From: Collybia mongolica
Taxonomy: Eukaryota; Basidiomycota; Agaricomycetes; Agaricales; Clitocybaceae
Direction of reading: 5' to 3'
Assembly (NCBI GenBank): GCA_013420905.1
Contig: JAAXNY010000009.1
Location: forward strand, 744,001-808,000
Length of the DNA stretch: 64,000 nucleotides
Shown here: positions 33,601 to 44,033 of the stretch, one piece after another
How the letters are laid out: every line of letters starts with the position of its first letter
Position numbering within the stretch: position 1 is the stretch's first letter
Translations under genes and position numbers: made by a program
The notes under the pieces: model-generated
What the model saw: the letters and a program-made list of their open reading frames with translations, nothing else
What the model was told of the DNA's origin: nothing
Database searches by the model: none

Positions 33601-36230
33601 ATGTCTCCCGCGATGCGCGAACAAGTATGACATCTGTGCCTTTAATGTTCATCTTAGTTTCTCACAGGTGGCTCCTAGCTCGACTACTTCCCTATGATTG
33701 CGGCTGGCGAAGGCCCGAATGTTGGGAAAATGGTATGCGGACAGTTCGGAAGCTTCATCCCTGGTCAGTCACGTCAGGGAATCACATATGATCTACTTCA
33801 TATCCGATAATCCTTTCTTAGGATTTCTAGCCTCATGGGATGAATCAATCCTTGAAGGTAAGCCGTTTCGAAGATATTCCTATAGATATCTCATGGCTTG
33901 GTTTTCATCAGGCGATATCTTTATAACAAACGATCCATATTCCGTTAATAACGCGATATCTCATCTGAACGATTTTCTGGTTATCATACCCATTCACCAC
34001 GATGGAAAATTGGTTGGATGGGCAGCAAATCTCGGACATTTCACAGACATTGGTTCTATAGTTCCTGGAAGCATGCCAAGTGACTTATTTTCACTTTCGA
34101 CTATACCTTTTTGAACTGAATTGGTGTATAGATTGTGCCAAAAGCATCTTTGAAGATGGAATTCAGATTCCTCTGTGCAAGTTGTACTCCGCTGGAAAGC
34201 CAAACAAAGCGGTCTTCAAGGTGACTTAGCCCATAAAATAACTCGAGGGTGACGAAATATATTCACTAACCCTTAGATAATTGAACGGAACAGCCGCAAG
34301 CCAGATTTTGCGAGAGGCGATCTGCAGGCCCTTGTAGCTGCTGCTAAGATCGGTGGTTATCGTGTTGTTCAAATGTGCGAGCGGTTTGGGCTAGGCGCAT
34401 ATGAGGCGGCTCTAGAAGAGCTCCTGAATCGCAACAAAGTCGCGATCCGAAATTTAATTTCAACAACTGTCCCCGATGAACCCATCTATTTCGAGGATTA
34501 TATTGACGATGACGGTTTTGGCGTAGGTCCTTGGAGAATTGCCTGGTAAGTGTATAATTATAAAAAGCGCTGTAGGAAGTGACAAACAGGGAGAAGCACA
34601 ATGTCGAGACAACCAGACGAAAAAGAAGGTGAAGTTGTTGTTTTCGACTTTAATGGAACCGACCCCCAGTCAGACCGTTCCATCAACTTTGCTCTTTCAC
34701 ACGAAATGTTGAAGATGTTCATCGCAATTTACCTTTTGACCGTCTTCGTCAGTTCCGCTCCATGTTAATGAATACCCATGCTAACAAAGAATCGATGCAG
34801 GATCCGGCAACAGTCTTCAATGATGGTTCTTTTGATTTGATTAAAGTCATTATACCAGAAGGCACAATCCTTAACCCTATCAGACCTGCCGCACTCTCCT
34901 GTCGCACGCATCTTTTGGGGCGCCTCTTCGACGTTATTGGTGCATTGTTTGGTCAGAGGCAACCTGAATTTCTCTCCGCCGCTGGATATAGTGATTCCCC
35001 CCACCTCTTCTATAGTGGATGGGCAGACAGTGGAGAATGGTTTCAAGTAAGATGATTCTTCGTCATCCATTTCCCATCGATTTACTAAAATTTCAATTTA
35101 GCTGTATCAAATTGGGTTTGGTGTTCGTACATTCCTACTATTTCTCTGTAATTTGACTCAAAGTCAACCTAGGGCATTCCAGCAAGGCCTCGTGACGATG
35201 GCCCAGATGGTCATAGTATGTGGCCGTCAATGAGATCTGTGCCGAACGAATTTCTCGAAAGTTATTTACCACTAAGGGTTGATCGCTTTGAGGTAGGGAT
35301 ATCAGGGCTCACCTATTACCTGTACTAGAGTAAGCTCACATCGATCCCTGACAGACTGTAGCGGACTCTGGCGGAGAAGGATTATTCAGGGGTGGTAATG
35401 GAATGCGCATCGGTATGCATCACTACTATTTACCGCTGTTCCATTAAACGAAAAACACTACAAGATTATTGCTTCCTCGCTGAAGGCAATATATCTGTCC
35501 ATGATGATCGGTGTTACACTAAGCCCTGGGGTGTGCATGGCGGGGGTGTTGGTTCCAGATCGAAGAAGACACTAGTCCGATATTCTCTCGATGCCAACAA
35601 CCCACCGCGGGAGACATTACCCTCCAAAGTCGACTTTGTTCAGGCAAGTGTATTAACATTTGTACCTGCTGGGGCCTATGAAACCATATTCCCAGGTCTC
35701 TGCTGGTGATGTTCTAGAGTGGGTCACTTGGGGCGGTAAGTTCCGTTTTGGCAGTATCACTGCTGCTCACTAACGTAGATTTACAGGAGGTGGATGGTTC
35801 GTGACCGCCGAATAGACAATGACCTACGAGGGCTCACACATATTCTTCTAGGGGGAGCCCTCTCGAGCGTGATCCGAAGCTTGTTGCCAAAGAAGCTAGG
35901 CGTGGACTTATCAAAGATACTTCTCGCTACGGCGTCATCCTCACCGCAGAAAATGAGGTGGATGTTACAGCTACTGAAGCTCTCCGGGCTGCGATGAGAC
36001 CGAGACAGGAGAAAAATATGATCAGTCTTTTTAACAGAGGCGGAACGCTCAAGGAAATTCGAGAGAGGTGTTTACAGGAGACTGGCCTGGCGCCGCCGAT
36101 TCCTCCGTCTTCGAAAGCACTCACAGGACCCGCAGCCCGCTTAGAACATATCAAGGAGCTACATGCTCGACGTGTAGCAGAAGACGCGAGGGTCTACGGC
36201 GAAAGCAGGCCCCAAAGGAGTGGTGATTGA
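30610..36230 (+). CDS. Hydantoinase A/B fusion, 5-oxoprolinase-like ATP-dependent amidohydrolase
   Basis: ATG 30610, stop 36230, many introns. HyuA half: WKLGVDVGGTFTDAVLYN (ATPase fold), NHGTTVATNAVLEGKGARVA, YERTVTTVANAYVKPLVGKY, LRSDGGLASV, LTFDMGGTSTDVCL, VRTVGAGGGSIAFF, GPQSAGANPGPVCY and FGGAGGLVACELAKLCG. HyuB half: LQNARNEMDTLIQ, VAMSPAMREQ, GKMVCGQFGSFIPGF, GDIFITNDPYSVNNAISHLN, WAANLGHFTDIGSIVPGSMP, GDLQALVAAAKIGGYRV, NDGSFDLIKVIIPEGTILNP, SVHDDRCYTKPWGVHGG and VLEWVTWGG. This A-plus-B fused order is that of eukaryotic 5-oxoprolinase and related N-methylhydantoinases. The exact substrate is uncertain; fungi carry several paralogues. Two unusual introns are needed for continuous reading: an AT-AC candidate (33539-33593) and a GC-AG intron (35644-35695). 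Confidence 0.87.
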
Positions 36231-36389
36231 GCCAAGTAATCATGAACGTTGTCAGGAAGAAGCTGTGTATATATATTCGTGGATTCCAACCACCTTCGCT
36301 TAGTTCACTTTGTAGATGTACAATAAACGCCGATCAGTATGTAAATATGTAGTCCAATCGGCTGTTATATCTTCCTTGCTTGATCATCT

Positions 36390-38046
36390 TCAGCGCGAGC
36401 CCAGGAGTGGCATATGAGTTTCAAGCTCGCCAATCTCTCGTGTGAGCTCTACGGAATCAGTGGATTGTTTTCTCCTATCGTACGTCTCCTCCGTTTCGAA
36501 AACTGGTGGGGTCACCGACAAGGACACATAACTCTCTCCTGATTTTTCTTGATATATTTGACGAGGAAGCATCACAGCCCCGAGGAGATATGCGAAGGGC
36601 ACGATCTGTGTGCAAATGAATGGCTGACAGATAATCTTTACGACAAAAACATACCACCACCCAAGCCTGCCATAAACCATGGCACCAGGAGGCGATGTCG
36701 GACCGTCCAGTGGCCTTTCTCCATTCTTCCAAACCACTCCGAGTCTGTTGAAAATATTTCAAGGCAGGAGCAAACAATAATTGACTAATTTACCTGGAAA
36801 AACGCTAAACCAATTATCGTGATTCCAAAGACAATGTGGAGTATGTTCGACGGTGGATGGGGAGTAGTACCAGGTGGCATTTGTGACTTCCGCCTGTGAA
36901 TATAACGTCCAAGCGACATCTGCAGGTAGTACATGGCGACAAGGATGACACCGCAGATCTTCACATTATTCAGCACGACAACGAGTCAGGAAATCGAAGG
37001 AATTGCCCACTTGGTGTGCATCGAACAAATGCGAGGCTTGGCGTGCCATCACAGCGATAGGACCAAGTACCCACCCAATGGTGATCACAGGCATGGCAAC
37101 CAGCATGAGGGTTTGGTGCACCTTGAACCACTTGGGTGTCAACGCCCTTGTCCATCGCGCGACCAAAGCACCTGCTGGTAATATTACAAGGAATCCTAGC
37201 GCTGCGATAACTCCGTGAGCGATTATGATCTTTTCATTTCTTCTCAAAGGGTCGGCAGTAGGGTAAAAAGGAGGAGGGTTTGTGGTGTCTGTATGGTCGA
37301 TAGCGGGCCTTGAAGGATCCGGTACATGGTGGTGGTTGGGCAACTCTTTGTGTAGATTCAGCCGGAAAAAGCCAGCTGTAAAGTGGGGCATGAGCTCGGA
37401 CCAGGTATCTTTGTCGGGACGAGTCATCGAATATGCCCATATGAGGTGTTCAATATAGTTGGGGTCTTCAAGGAGTGCTTTGTAAGTCCTTACACTGAAA
37501 CCTAATGTAGTCGATCCGCTAGGATGCCACTGTGGGCGAGAGAGTCAGGATAACATGCTACCGAAAAAGAACTACGTTTGCTCACGGCTGTGATCTTTGG
37601 CTCCGTAATATTTGCACGCCGCGCTGGGTATTCGACCGGAAGTGGTTCATCGTGCCCCATGCCCCGTCTTTGGGCCAAGGTCGTCGAGCCATCCAGGTTT
37701 TTCCACATGATTACCATATCTGCGCCATCCATCTTCGTGCCCCAACCACTACAGAGAAGCTAAGCGATACATCGATGGAGAACACACATGACTTACATGC
37801 CAACCCATCCGAAGGGTTTGCTGAGAGCAGTGAGCTCATCTTCATCAGAAAATATCGGTATTAAGCTCGAAACTCTCAGAAATTCAAGTGCTTACAATTG
37901 ATGATGTTTGCGTCCTCATTTAGAGTTGCATTAACACATAAGAAATAACCACACCCTGAGTCTCCCTTGAGTGCTTGGGCAGGAAGCACTAACTGAAGCG
38001 TAGCGATTGCGCTCAGAAGATGAAGGGGCGAAAAACGCAGAAGCAT
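36390..38046 (-). CDS. Secretory DOMON (cellobiose-dehydrogenase-type cytochrome) plus cytochrome b561 membrane protein
   Basis: Minus strand, ATG 38046, stop 36390. A signal peptide (MLLRFSPLHLLSAIATLQLV, then LPAQA) is followed by a DOMON/CDH-cytochrome domain: KPFGWVGIGWGTKMDGADMV and, after an intron, WHPSGSTTLGFSVRTYKALL; the Met and His are the expected heme b ligands. The C-terminal half is cytochrome b561: IIIAHGVIAALGFLVILPAG, KVHQTLMLVAMPVITIGWVL, ILHIVFGITIIGLAFFQ, WCHGLWQAWVV and VPFAYLLGAVMLPRQI, giving about five membrane spans with the four heme-ligand His residues (AHG, VHQ, LHI, CHG). Such proteins pass electrons across membranes, with a ferric reductase or lignocellulose-oxidation link possible in fungi. 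The DOMON-b561 combination is known in the CDH-like family; the partner enzyme is not shown here. It is convergent with the hydantoinase gene. Confidence 0.85.
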
Positions 38047-38420
38047 AGCAGCTGATCCACAATGGGGGGTGAAAACGACAAATCAGTTAGATGGTGGGTT
38101 TTAATCATGGCTGGGATCATGGGCATATTGATACGCCACGTATGGACAGCCATACTGGTTCTCGCGTTCACGCTATGGATGAGCGCGATTTTCCATGAGA
38201 GATGCCCGGCCGTGCGAACAAAGGGAGAAACGTCCAACGAGAGCTCTTGAAACACCAAATAGACAATTATTCGGGGATGTGTGCGTGAGACCATGGAGCG
38301 TGCCCATCTGCGACACTAAGTGGGAGGTAACAACTTGCGTGAGATCGTCAATGCAAAACATGCAAACTTTACAACCTCTAATATACACGTGATATCATTT
38401 TCCCCATTCTACCCGGATAA
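38047..38420. other. Intergenic, between the b561 and NDK genes
   Basis: Short frames only. The part near 38047-38200 should contain the promoter of the b561 gene; the rest is the 3' flank of the NDK gene. Confidence 0.4.
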
Positions 38421-39099
38421 TCACTCGAAGATCCATGATTCCATAGCACTAGTATACTGAACAACACCCTCAGGGAACCAGCTGGATTACGACCGAGATT
38501 AGAAGCCAGCATGACATTAGTTAACATTCCTTACAGCTTGATTTCCTTTTCAGCACTCTCGACGGAGTCCGAACCGTGGCAGATGTTACGACCAACGGCA
38601 AGGCAGAAATCGCCACGGATTGAGCCTTGAAGGGATGAGACCAGAGTTCGCCGTAGCTTCAAATATTTAAACTCACCGACGGGTGACTGAAGGGGGTTAG
38701 TCGTGCCGAGCATGACGCGGCCGGTCTTCACGGCATCGAGTCCTTGCCAGACCATAGCAACAACGGGGCCAGATGCCATGTACTTGATCAATCCAGGGAA
38801 GAATGGCTTGCCTTTGAGATCGGCATAGTCTGACAAGTTGAATGGCGTTAATAATATGTGCAGTGTCCACAGGGCCACCATAACATACGGTTCTCGAGAT
38901 GCGCCTCAGTGGCCTGGGCAAGCTTAAGGGCGATCAGCTTGAAGCCTCGTTCCTCAAACCTAGCGATGATCTTTCCGACGAGATTGCGTTGAACGCCATC
39001 AGGCTGGGGCATGATTGGGATTTTAGTTGGACAGTTAATATTTGGGTAAACATTGGTTCAAACCTTGATCATGATATAGGTGCGTTCGGTAACAGACAT
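38421..39099 (-). CDS. NDK1: Nucleoside diphosphate kinase
   Basis: Minus strand, ATG 39099. Exons give [92 protein letters not shown] and [20 protein letters not shown], the last with the active-site His in ICHGSDS. Reading straight on reaches a stop at 38531 after EIKL, but a good donor (GTAAGG, 38534) and acceptor (near 38482) lead into a last exon 38481-38421 encoding [19 protein letters not shown] and a TGA at 38421-38423, restoring the usual C-terminus. The enzyme equalises NTP pools by phosphotransfer. It starts head-to-head with QCR7, 242 bp apart. Confidence 0.93.
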
Positions 39100-39341
39100 T
39101 TTTTTTTTTGGGTGAATGAGGGGAAATAAGCAACGAAAATAGAGATTAAGATCAGGAGAGAAAGGCGATTTTATAGCTAGTCCCTTGTCGATTATCAAAA
39201 TCGTCAAAAAGCGATCGCGCACCATCTCGATAACTAGCCGCCACATTTCACAAATAGAGGCAAATATGGCTCCGGAAACGTCCGTTCCGCCCTGCGCTTC
39301 AGTTAACCAAAAGCGCACAACATCCATATAATTCCTTCACC
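39100..39341. promoter_or_regulatory. Bidirectional promoter region, NDK / QCR7
   Basis: This 242-bp gap lies between the two divergent start codons, so both promoters must be inside. A run of about 10 T/A sits next to the NDK start (39099-39110). No clear TATA box could be fixed. Confidence 0.5.
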
Positions 39342-39887
39342 ATGTTCGGGCCTCTCAGTGTATCGTTCGCGCCCTACGTACAATCCTCGCGGGCTCTCCT
39401 CAAATGGATAAAACCTGTCGCCACTTGGTACGCCGATGCCTCTGGCTACAGAAAATATGGTTTTAAGTACGACGACCTCCGTGCGTGACGCCACCTCCCT
39501 CTTTTAGTTTGAATTGACATCGTTCAAAACAGTGGTTGAGGAGCGTGAAGATGTTCAGAGGGTACGTAAAAAAAACTAACGGGCTCCGGAATGTGAACAC
39601 AAATTCATGGTTCTCGCGATAGGCCCTCGGTCGCTTGACTCAACGTGAAAAATACGACCGCGCTTACCGACTAAGGCGTGCATGTCAGGCTAGTGTCCTA
39701 CATAGCCCCCTATCAAATGAGCAGTGGACAAGGCCTGAAGAGGTATGGCATACTAGCTTTTGTGCCGGTTGTGCGACCTCATCCTCTTCAACAGGACAAC
39801 CGGTATCTAAAACCCCACGTATCTGAGGTTTCCAAGGAAGATGCAGAGCGACAGATGTGGGATACGGCTACTGTTAAGAGGAAATAG
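39342..39887 (+). CDS. QCR7: Cytochrome bc1 complex subunit 7 (QCR7)
   Basis: Four exons. The product starts MFGPLSVSFAPYVQSSRALL, then KWIKPVATWYADASGYRKYG, FKYDDLLVEEREDVQRALGR, LTQREKYDRAYRLRRACQAS, NEQWTRPEE and DNRYLKPHVSEVSKEDAERQ. These match the 14-kDa ubiquinol-cytochrome c reductase subunit, especially the GYRK, YDDL, EEREDVQRAL and EDAERQMWD blocks. It sits on the matrix side of mitochondrial complex III and helps assembly around cytochrome b. Length (about 125 residues) is normal. Confidence 0.94.
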
Positions 39888-40146
39888 ATGAGCTCCTCAG
39901 CATCTTAGATTTGCGCAACACTTTGCACCACCATGACATGCTGTGACCGCAACACAATAAATGACACACTCCATCTTTGAGACTTGCCTCCTTCCTCTAA
40001 ATCTATTCCGAAGCCCCAAATATCCATTTCTGATTGACAGAGTAGCTCATTGATTGGTATCATTTAACATTATTTTTTGTTTCTGCGTGGTTTATTAATA
40101 TCCACACCCTCATCTTCTTGTGGTATTCGTGCACCTGCCACCCAAT

Positions 40147-42997
40147 CTACAAGTGGAAAGCCTTGACGAGCGGAGAAACGACTTTGCCCCTCTGCTTATA
40201 GAAGTCGACGACCTTCTTGCCAACGACGGCGATGTCTACAGTGGACTCGTTTGTATGCATCTTACATCTAACGGGTAAACATCACTTACTGGAACCTGTG
40301 ATGCCGAACTTCTCATACACTTTCTGGTATGGTCCAGATGCCCCCCATGCGGGTAAGCCGAATTGCTGAAAAGAGGTTAGATAAGGTTTGTCGGGTCATC
40401 GATAATAACTCACTTCGTGACTGTATTTTTGCCATCCAGCGGTCTACAAGAGAGGATCGTTAAACTAAGTAAGACATGTTCTAGACAATCCGACCATACC
40501 GATAAAGCCTCAAGCGAAAGGATGGGTGCCCCACTCCTTAAGACACTTAATCGATACTCCTCGTCCTGTTGGTCGAACACCAACCAACACGGCAGAGACA
40601 CGATCCGGGTCTTGATTCCCTGTGCCTTCAGCTTGGCAGCAGCCTCAACGGCGATGCTAACTTCGCTACCACTGCTGACGATGGTGAGATCCTCGTTGTC
40701 TTCCTCGTGCAACACGTAACCACCACGAGCAGCCTTCTGAAGACTGGATCCTTCAAGATTAGGAAGATTCTGGCGAGAGAGAGATAGAACTGAAGGAGTA
40801 TTCTTAGATTCAAGGGCAACGTAGTAGGCAGCAGATGTCTCGTTGCCGTCAGCGGGACGCCAGAATGCGAGATTGGGGGTAGCCCGCAAGGCAATTCCAG
40901 TCTCCACAGGTTGATGGGTAGGGCCGTCCTCTCCAAGGCCGATAGAATCGTGGGTCGCTGTTGTTAATCCCATTATTGGACCGACTCGTACTCAAGACGG
41001 AGAACAGATACATACCAACCCAGATGACCTGGTGACCACTGAGCGCAGAGAGCCTGACTGCACCAGAGGCATAGGAGACAAAGTTCTAGGCAATGTCGTG
41101 AATATAGTTGGAATCGATCCCCAATAACATCACGTACGAGAAAAGTCGCAACAAACGGTACAATAGCACCATATGCTGCTAGACCGTTAGCAATAGCAGC
41201 CATCCCATGTTCACGGACACCATATCGGATATATGTGCCTGCGTATGTACCGAGGCCCGTGCTGGGGGGCTGGAAGTCAACGCTTCCCTTGACCTTTGTC
41301 AAGTTACTACCGGTGAGATCAGCGGAACCACCAATGAGATCGGGGAGGGACGGAATTATAGAGGTAAGAACGATTTCGGAGAGCTTTCGTGAAGCTTGGG
41401 CAGCATCCGCGGGGGTGTAGACCGGGAGGTTTTTCTCCCAGTCCTCAGGGAGCTTGCCAGAGATTCGTCGCGTGAGCTCCGCGTGCTCTTTGGGGTATTT
41501 TTGACCATAGGCAGCAAGGAGGGAATTCCATTCCGCCTCCAAGGCTGCTCCCCTTTTCCCGAAGTCAGTATATAGATCGTAGGTTTCCTGGGGCACGTGG
41601 AATTTCTGGTCGGGTGCGAAACCGAATTTACTCTTTAGGGCTTCGATATCATCAGCCTTGAGAGCTATCGACAATATATGAGATACGATGGGGTGACTGA
41701 AAGGTTACACGAACGAGCTCCGTGAACACCATGTGTTCCTTGCTGTTTGGAACCGTAACCAATGGTAGTTCTCAAGCGGATGATAGTAGGCTTGCTCTTT
41801 TCTTGACGAGCTTCAGCAATAGCGCTGTAGATTCCTTTAAGATCACTGTAGCCGTTCTTAGTAAAAACTCGCGGTTGGCATGTGGCAAGAGCAACTTGCC
41901 TGTCGCCGTCGTCGACATGCAGCACCTGCCATCCGTAGGACAAGAAGCGTTGCTCGACATTCTCAGTGAAGGCAACATTGGTATCACCATCAATGGAGAT
42001 ATCTAAATATCAAATATCAACATTGTTATCCGACAAACCCCAAAGGACGTACGATTATCATCATAGATCTAAATAGGTTTCTTAGATCCATTGATTAAAG
42101 GTAAATGCTCGAGACTCACGACAATGAGGTTTCCTAACTGAAGGTGGCCGGCAAGGCTGGCAGCCTCGCTAGCAACACCCTCCATCAGGCAGCCATCTCC
42201 ACAAAACACTGGAAACGAATTAATATAGTTTAATCTAGTGTTTATTAATCCTTACCGTAAGTAAAGTTGTTAATGAGGTTGAAGCCATCCTTGTTGTAAA
42301 CAGCAGCGAGGTGGGCTTGTGCGATAGCCAAGCCGACACCGTTTCCGAAGCCTTGACCGAGGGGCCCGGTGGTGACCTCAATGCCTTTCGATCGACCGTC
42401 AGTCAGGAAGCGCCAAAAGTACATCCTGTCCTTACCATCAGTATGGCCAGCCTCAGGGTGACCTGGGGTCTTGGAGTCAAGTTGGCGGAACGCCTTTAAG
42501 TCATCCATGGATAGCTGGTAACCCAATAGGTGGAGGGTTACATATTGCAGGGCACAACTGGGATGTTACGGGTTTTGGTACCTCCGACGCAAGACAGAGA
42601 TAATTAACTTACGCGTGACTGTGTATATATTTCAATAAAAGAGGTTGGAATGAACAAAAGGAAGGTATGCTAACCCGTTAGACAAGACGAATCGATCGCG
42701 ATTGAACCACTTGGAGTTCTTGGGGTTGGCATTGAGGAAGCTAGATTGCAGATGGTCAACGATCATTTTCTGTCTAGACAGCATCTTCCATACCGTGAAA
42801 AGAGTACATGGGTAACCGGGGCCATGCCCATAGGAGCTCCTATCGATAAGAGACATTGTTAGCGACGAGGTGGCGATCCTAGCAGGGACTTTGATACCTG
42901 GATGGCCTGAATTTGCCTTTCCAACCACATCAACCGAGAGAGTACGGATTGTTGCAATCGCGACATCGTCGGCTTGGTGGGGGGCGAAGGCGGACAT
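40147..42997 (-). CDS. TKL1: Transketolase
   Basis: Minus strand, ATG 42997, stop at 40147-40149. N-terminal exons: [53 protein letters not shown], and [50 protein letters not shown] follows. The thiamine-diphosphate motif is read as [38 protein letters not shown] contains substrate-binding His residues. Later [36 protein letters not shown] (proton-relay Glu) and [16 protein letters not shown] are present, ending LVKAFHL. It moves two-carbon ketol units in the non-oxidative pentose phosphate pathway, probably in cytosol. Introns are short and numerous. The gene is divergent from CMC2, 223 bp apart. Confidence 0.95.
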
Positions 42998-43220
42998 GGT
43001 AGTAGAAGAGGAAGATGAGTGAGCGAAGTGCCTTGACAACTCAAGTTGGCGATTTATCTAATCGCGCCCGATATTTTTCCCGGCTGGATCGGATTCCGCC
43101 TCGGTCCGAACCATTCTCGGCGAGCGCCCGCCAAACTTTTTTCCTCCCCCTCTTGTACGTCGCGATTCATCTTCTGCCGTTCGCCGTGTCCCACCTTACC
43201 ATATTCTCAACAGCCGACAG
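42998..43220. promoter_or_regulatory. Bidirectional promoter region, transketolase / CMC2
   Basis: The 223 bp between divergent ATGs contains pyrimidine-rich stretches (TTTTTTCCTCCCCCTC near 43138) but no clear TATA. Both genes are housekeeping. Confidence 0.45.
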
Positions 43221-43565
43221 ATGCACCCGCAACTGTCAGACAAGAAGCTTGGTGCGTTTCCATCCCATTCGTGCATACCCCACCGTAACGACAACCATGC
43301 AGTATGCAAGGAGTTCATCCAAGCACTTGAGGACTGTCATTTGAGCGGCTGGGCCAGACTCACTGGTGGATGCAATACGCCCAAAGATCAGCTGAATAAG
43401 TGTCTCAGGGCGGAGGTATCTTATTATGTCCATTGTCCTGTTGTCCTGAAACTGAAGCAATATCTGTTGTCCCAGCGCCAGACACGTTCCATGGCTAACA
43501 GAGACACGGCAAAGCAACGCAGAATCAAAGCTGAACAAGCTTGGAAGGAATTCAACGAGGAATAG
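43221..43565 (+). CDS. CMC2: Twin CX9C protein, COX assembly factor CMC2-like
   Basis: Three exons (43221-43251, 43303-43415, 43476-43565) encode 77 residues: MHPQLSDKKL, VCKEFIQALEDCHLSGWARL, TGGCNTPKDQLNKCLRAE and RQTRSMANRDTAKQRRIKAE. Both CX9C motifs are visible (CKEFIQALEDC and CNTPKDQLNKC), as in intermembrane-space proteins imported by the MIA40 disulfide relay. MHPQLSDKKL is the CMC2 N-terminal hallmark. The family is needed for cytochrome c oxidase biogenesis. Length is typical. Confidence 0.92.
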   Translation: MHPQLSDKKLGAFPSHSCIPHRNDNHAVCKEFIQALEDCHLSGWARLTGGCNTPKDQLNKCLRAEVSYYVHCPVVLKLKQYLLSQRQTRSMANRDTAKQRRIKAEQAWKEFNEE

Positions 43566-44033
43566 AGCCCCCAATTCTGCTCAGTTGTATGTCCACTCAT
43601 CTTACCACTACTCAAGAAACAACTATATCTCCCCTTAATGGATAATACCTCCTTCAACCGCAAGGTTGATGGAATTGCTACTCTCAGATCCCGAATGTCG
43701 TTGTCCATCAGTATCATGATCATTGACTAAATGTCTACCCAGGCCTTGCGACCGGACCTAGACGAGCCTTAGGCTTTAACGGAAACATGAGTGCATCAAA
43801 CATAATTTGACATTTCAGTCGGACATTACTGTGGAGTCGCGATGGTAATTTTATTCGCGCAACTTCACAATGTCGTCAAGTTTCGAGCACAATCGTCTCC
43901 AAGAGATTCGCCTTCATTGACCATAGCGATCGCGATATGATCCGCATCGGAGCCGAGTGACCTTCGATGGGCGCTGGCATTTTCTCGTCAATCATTGACG
44001 TTTTTGTAATTACAATGTACTAGGTACTCCTGT
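43566..44033. other. Intergenic between two convergent genes
   Basis: The genes on either side end here, so the 468 bp should be 3' flanks. No gene seen. Confidence 0.5.

Noticed and set aside
38531..38533. Stop codon after EIKL as the true end of NDK
   Set aside because: It overlaps a consensus donor, and the next exon restores the conserved NDK C-terminus.
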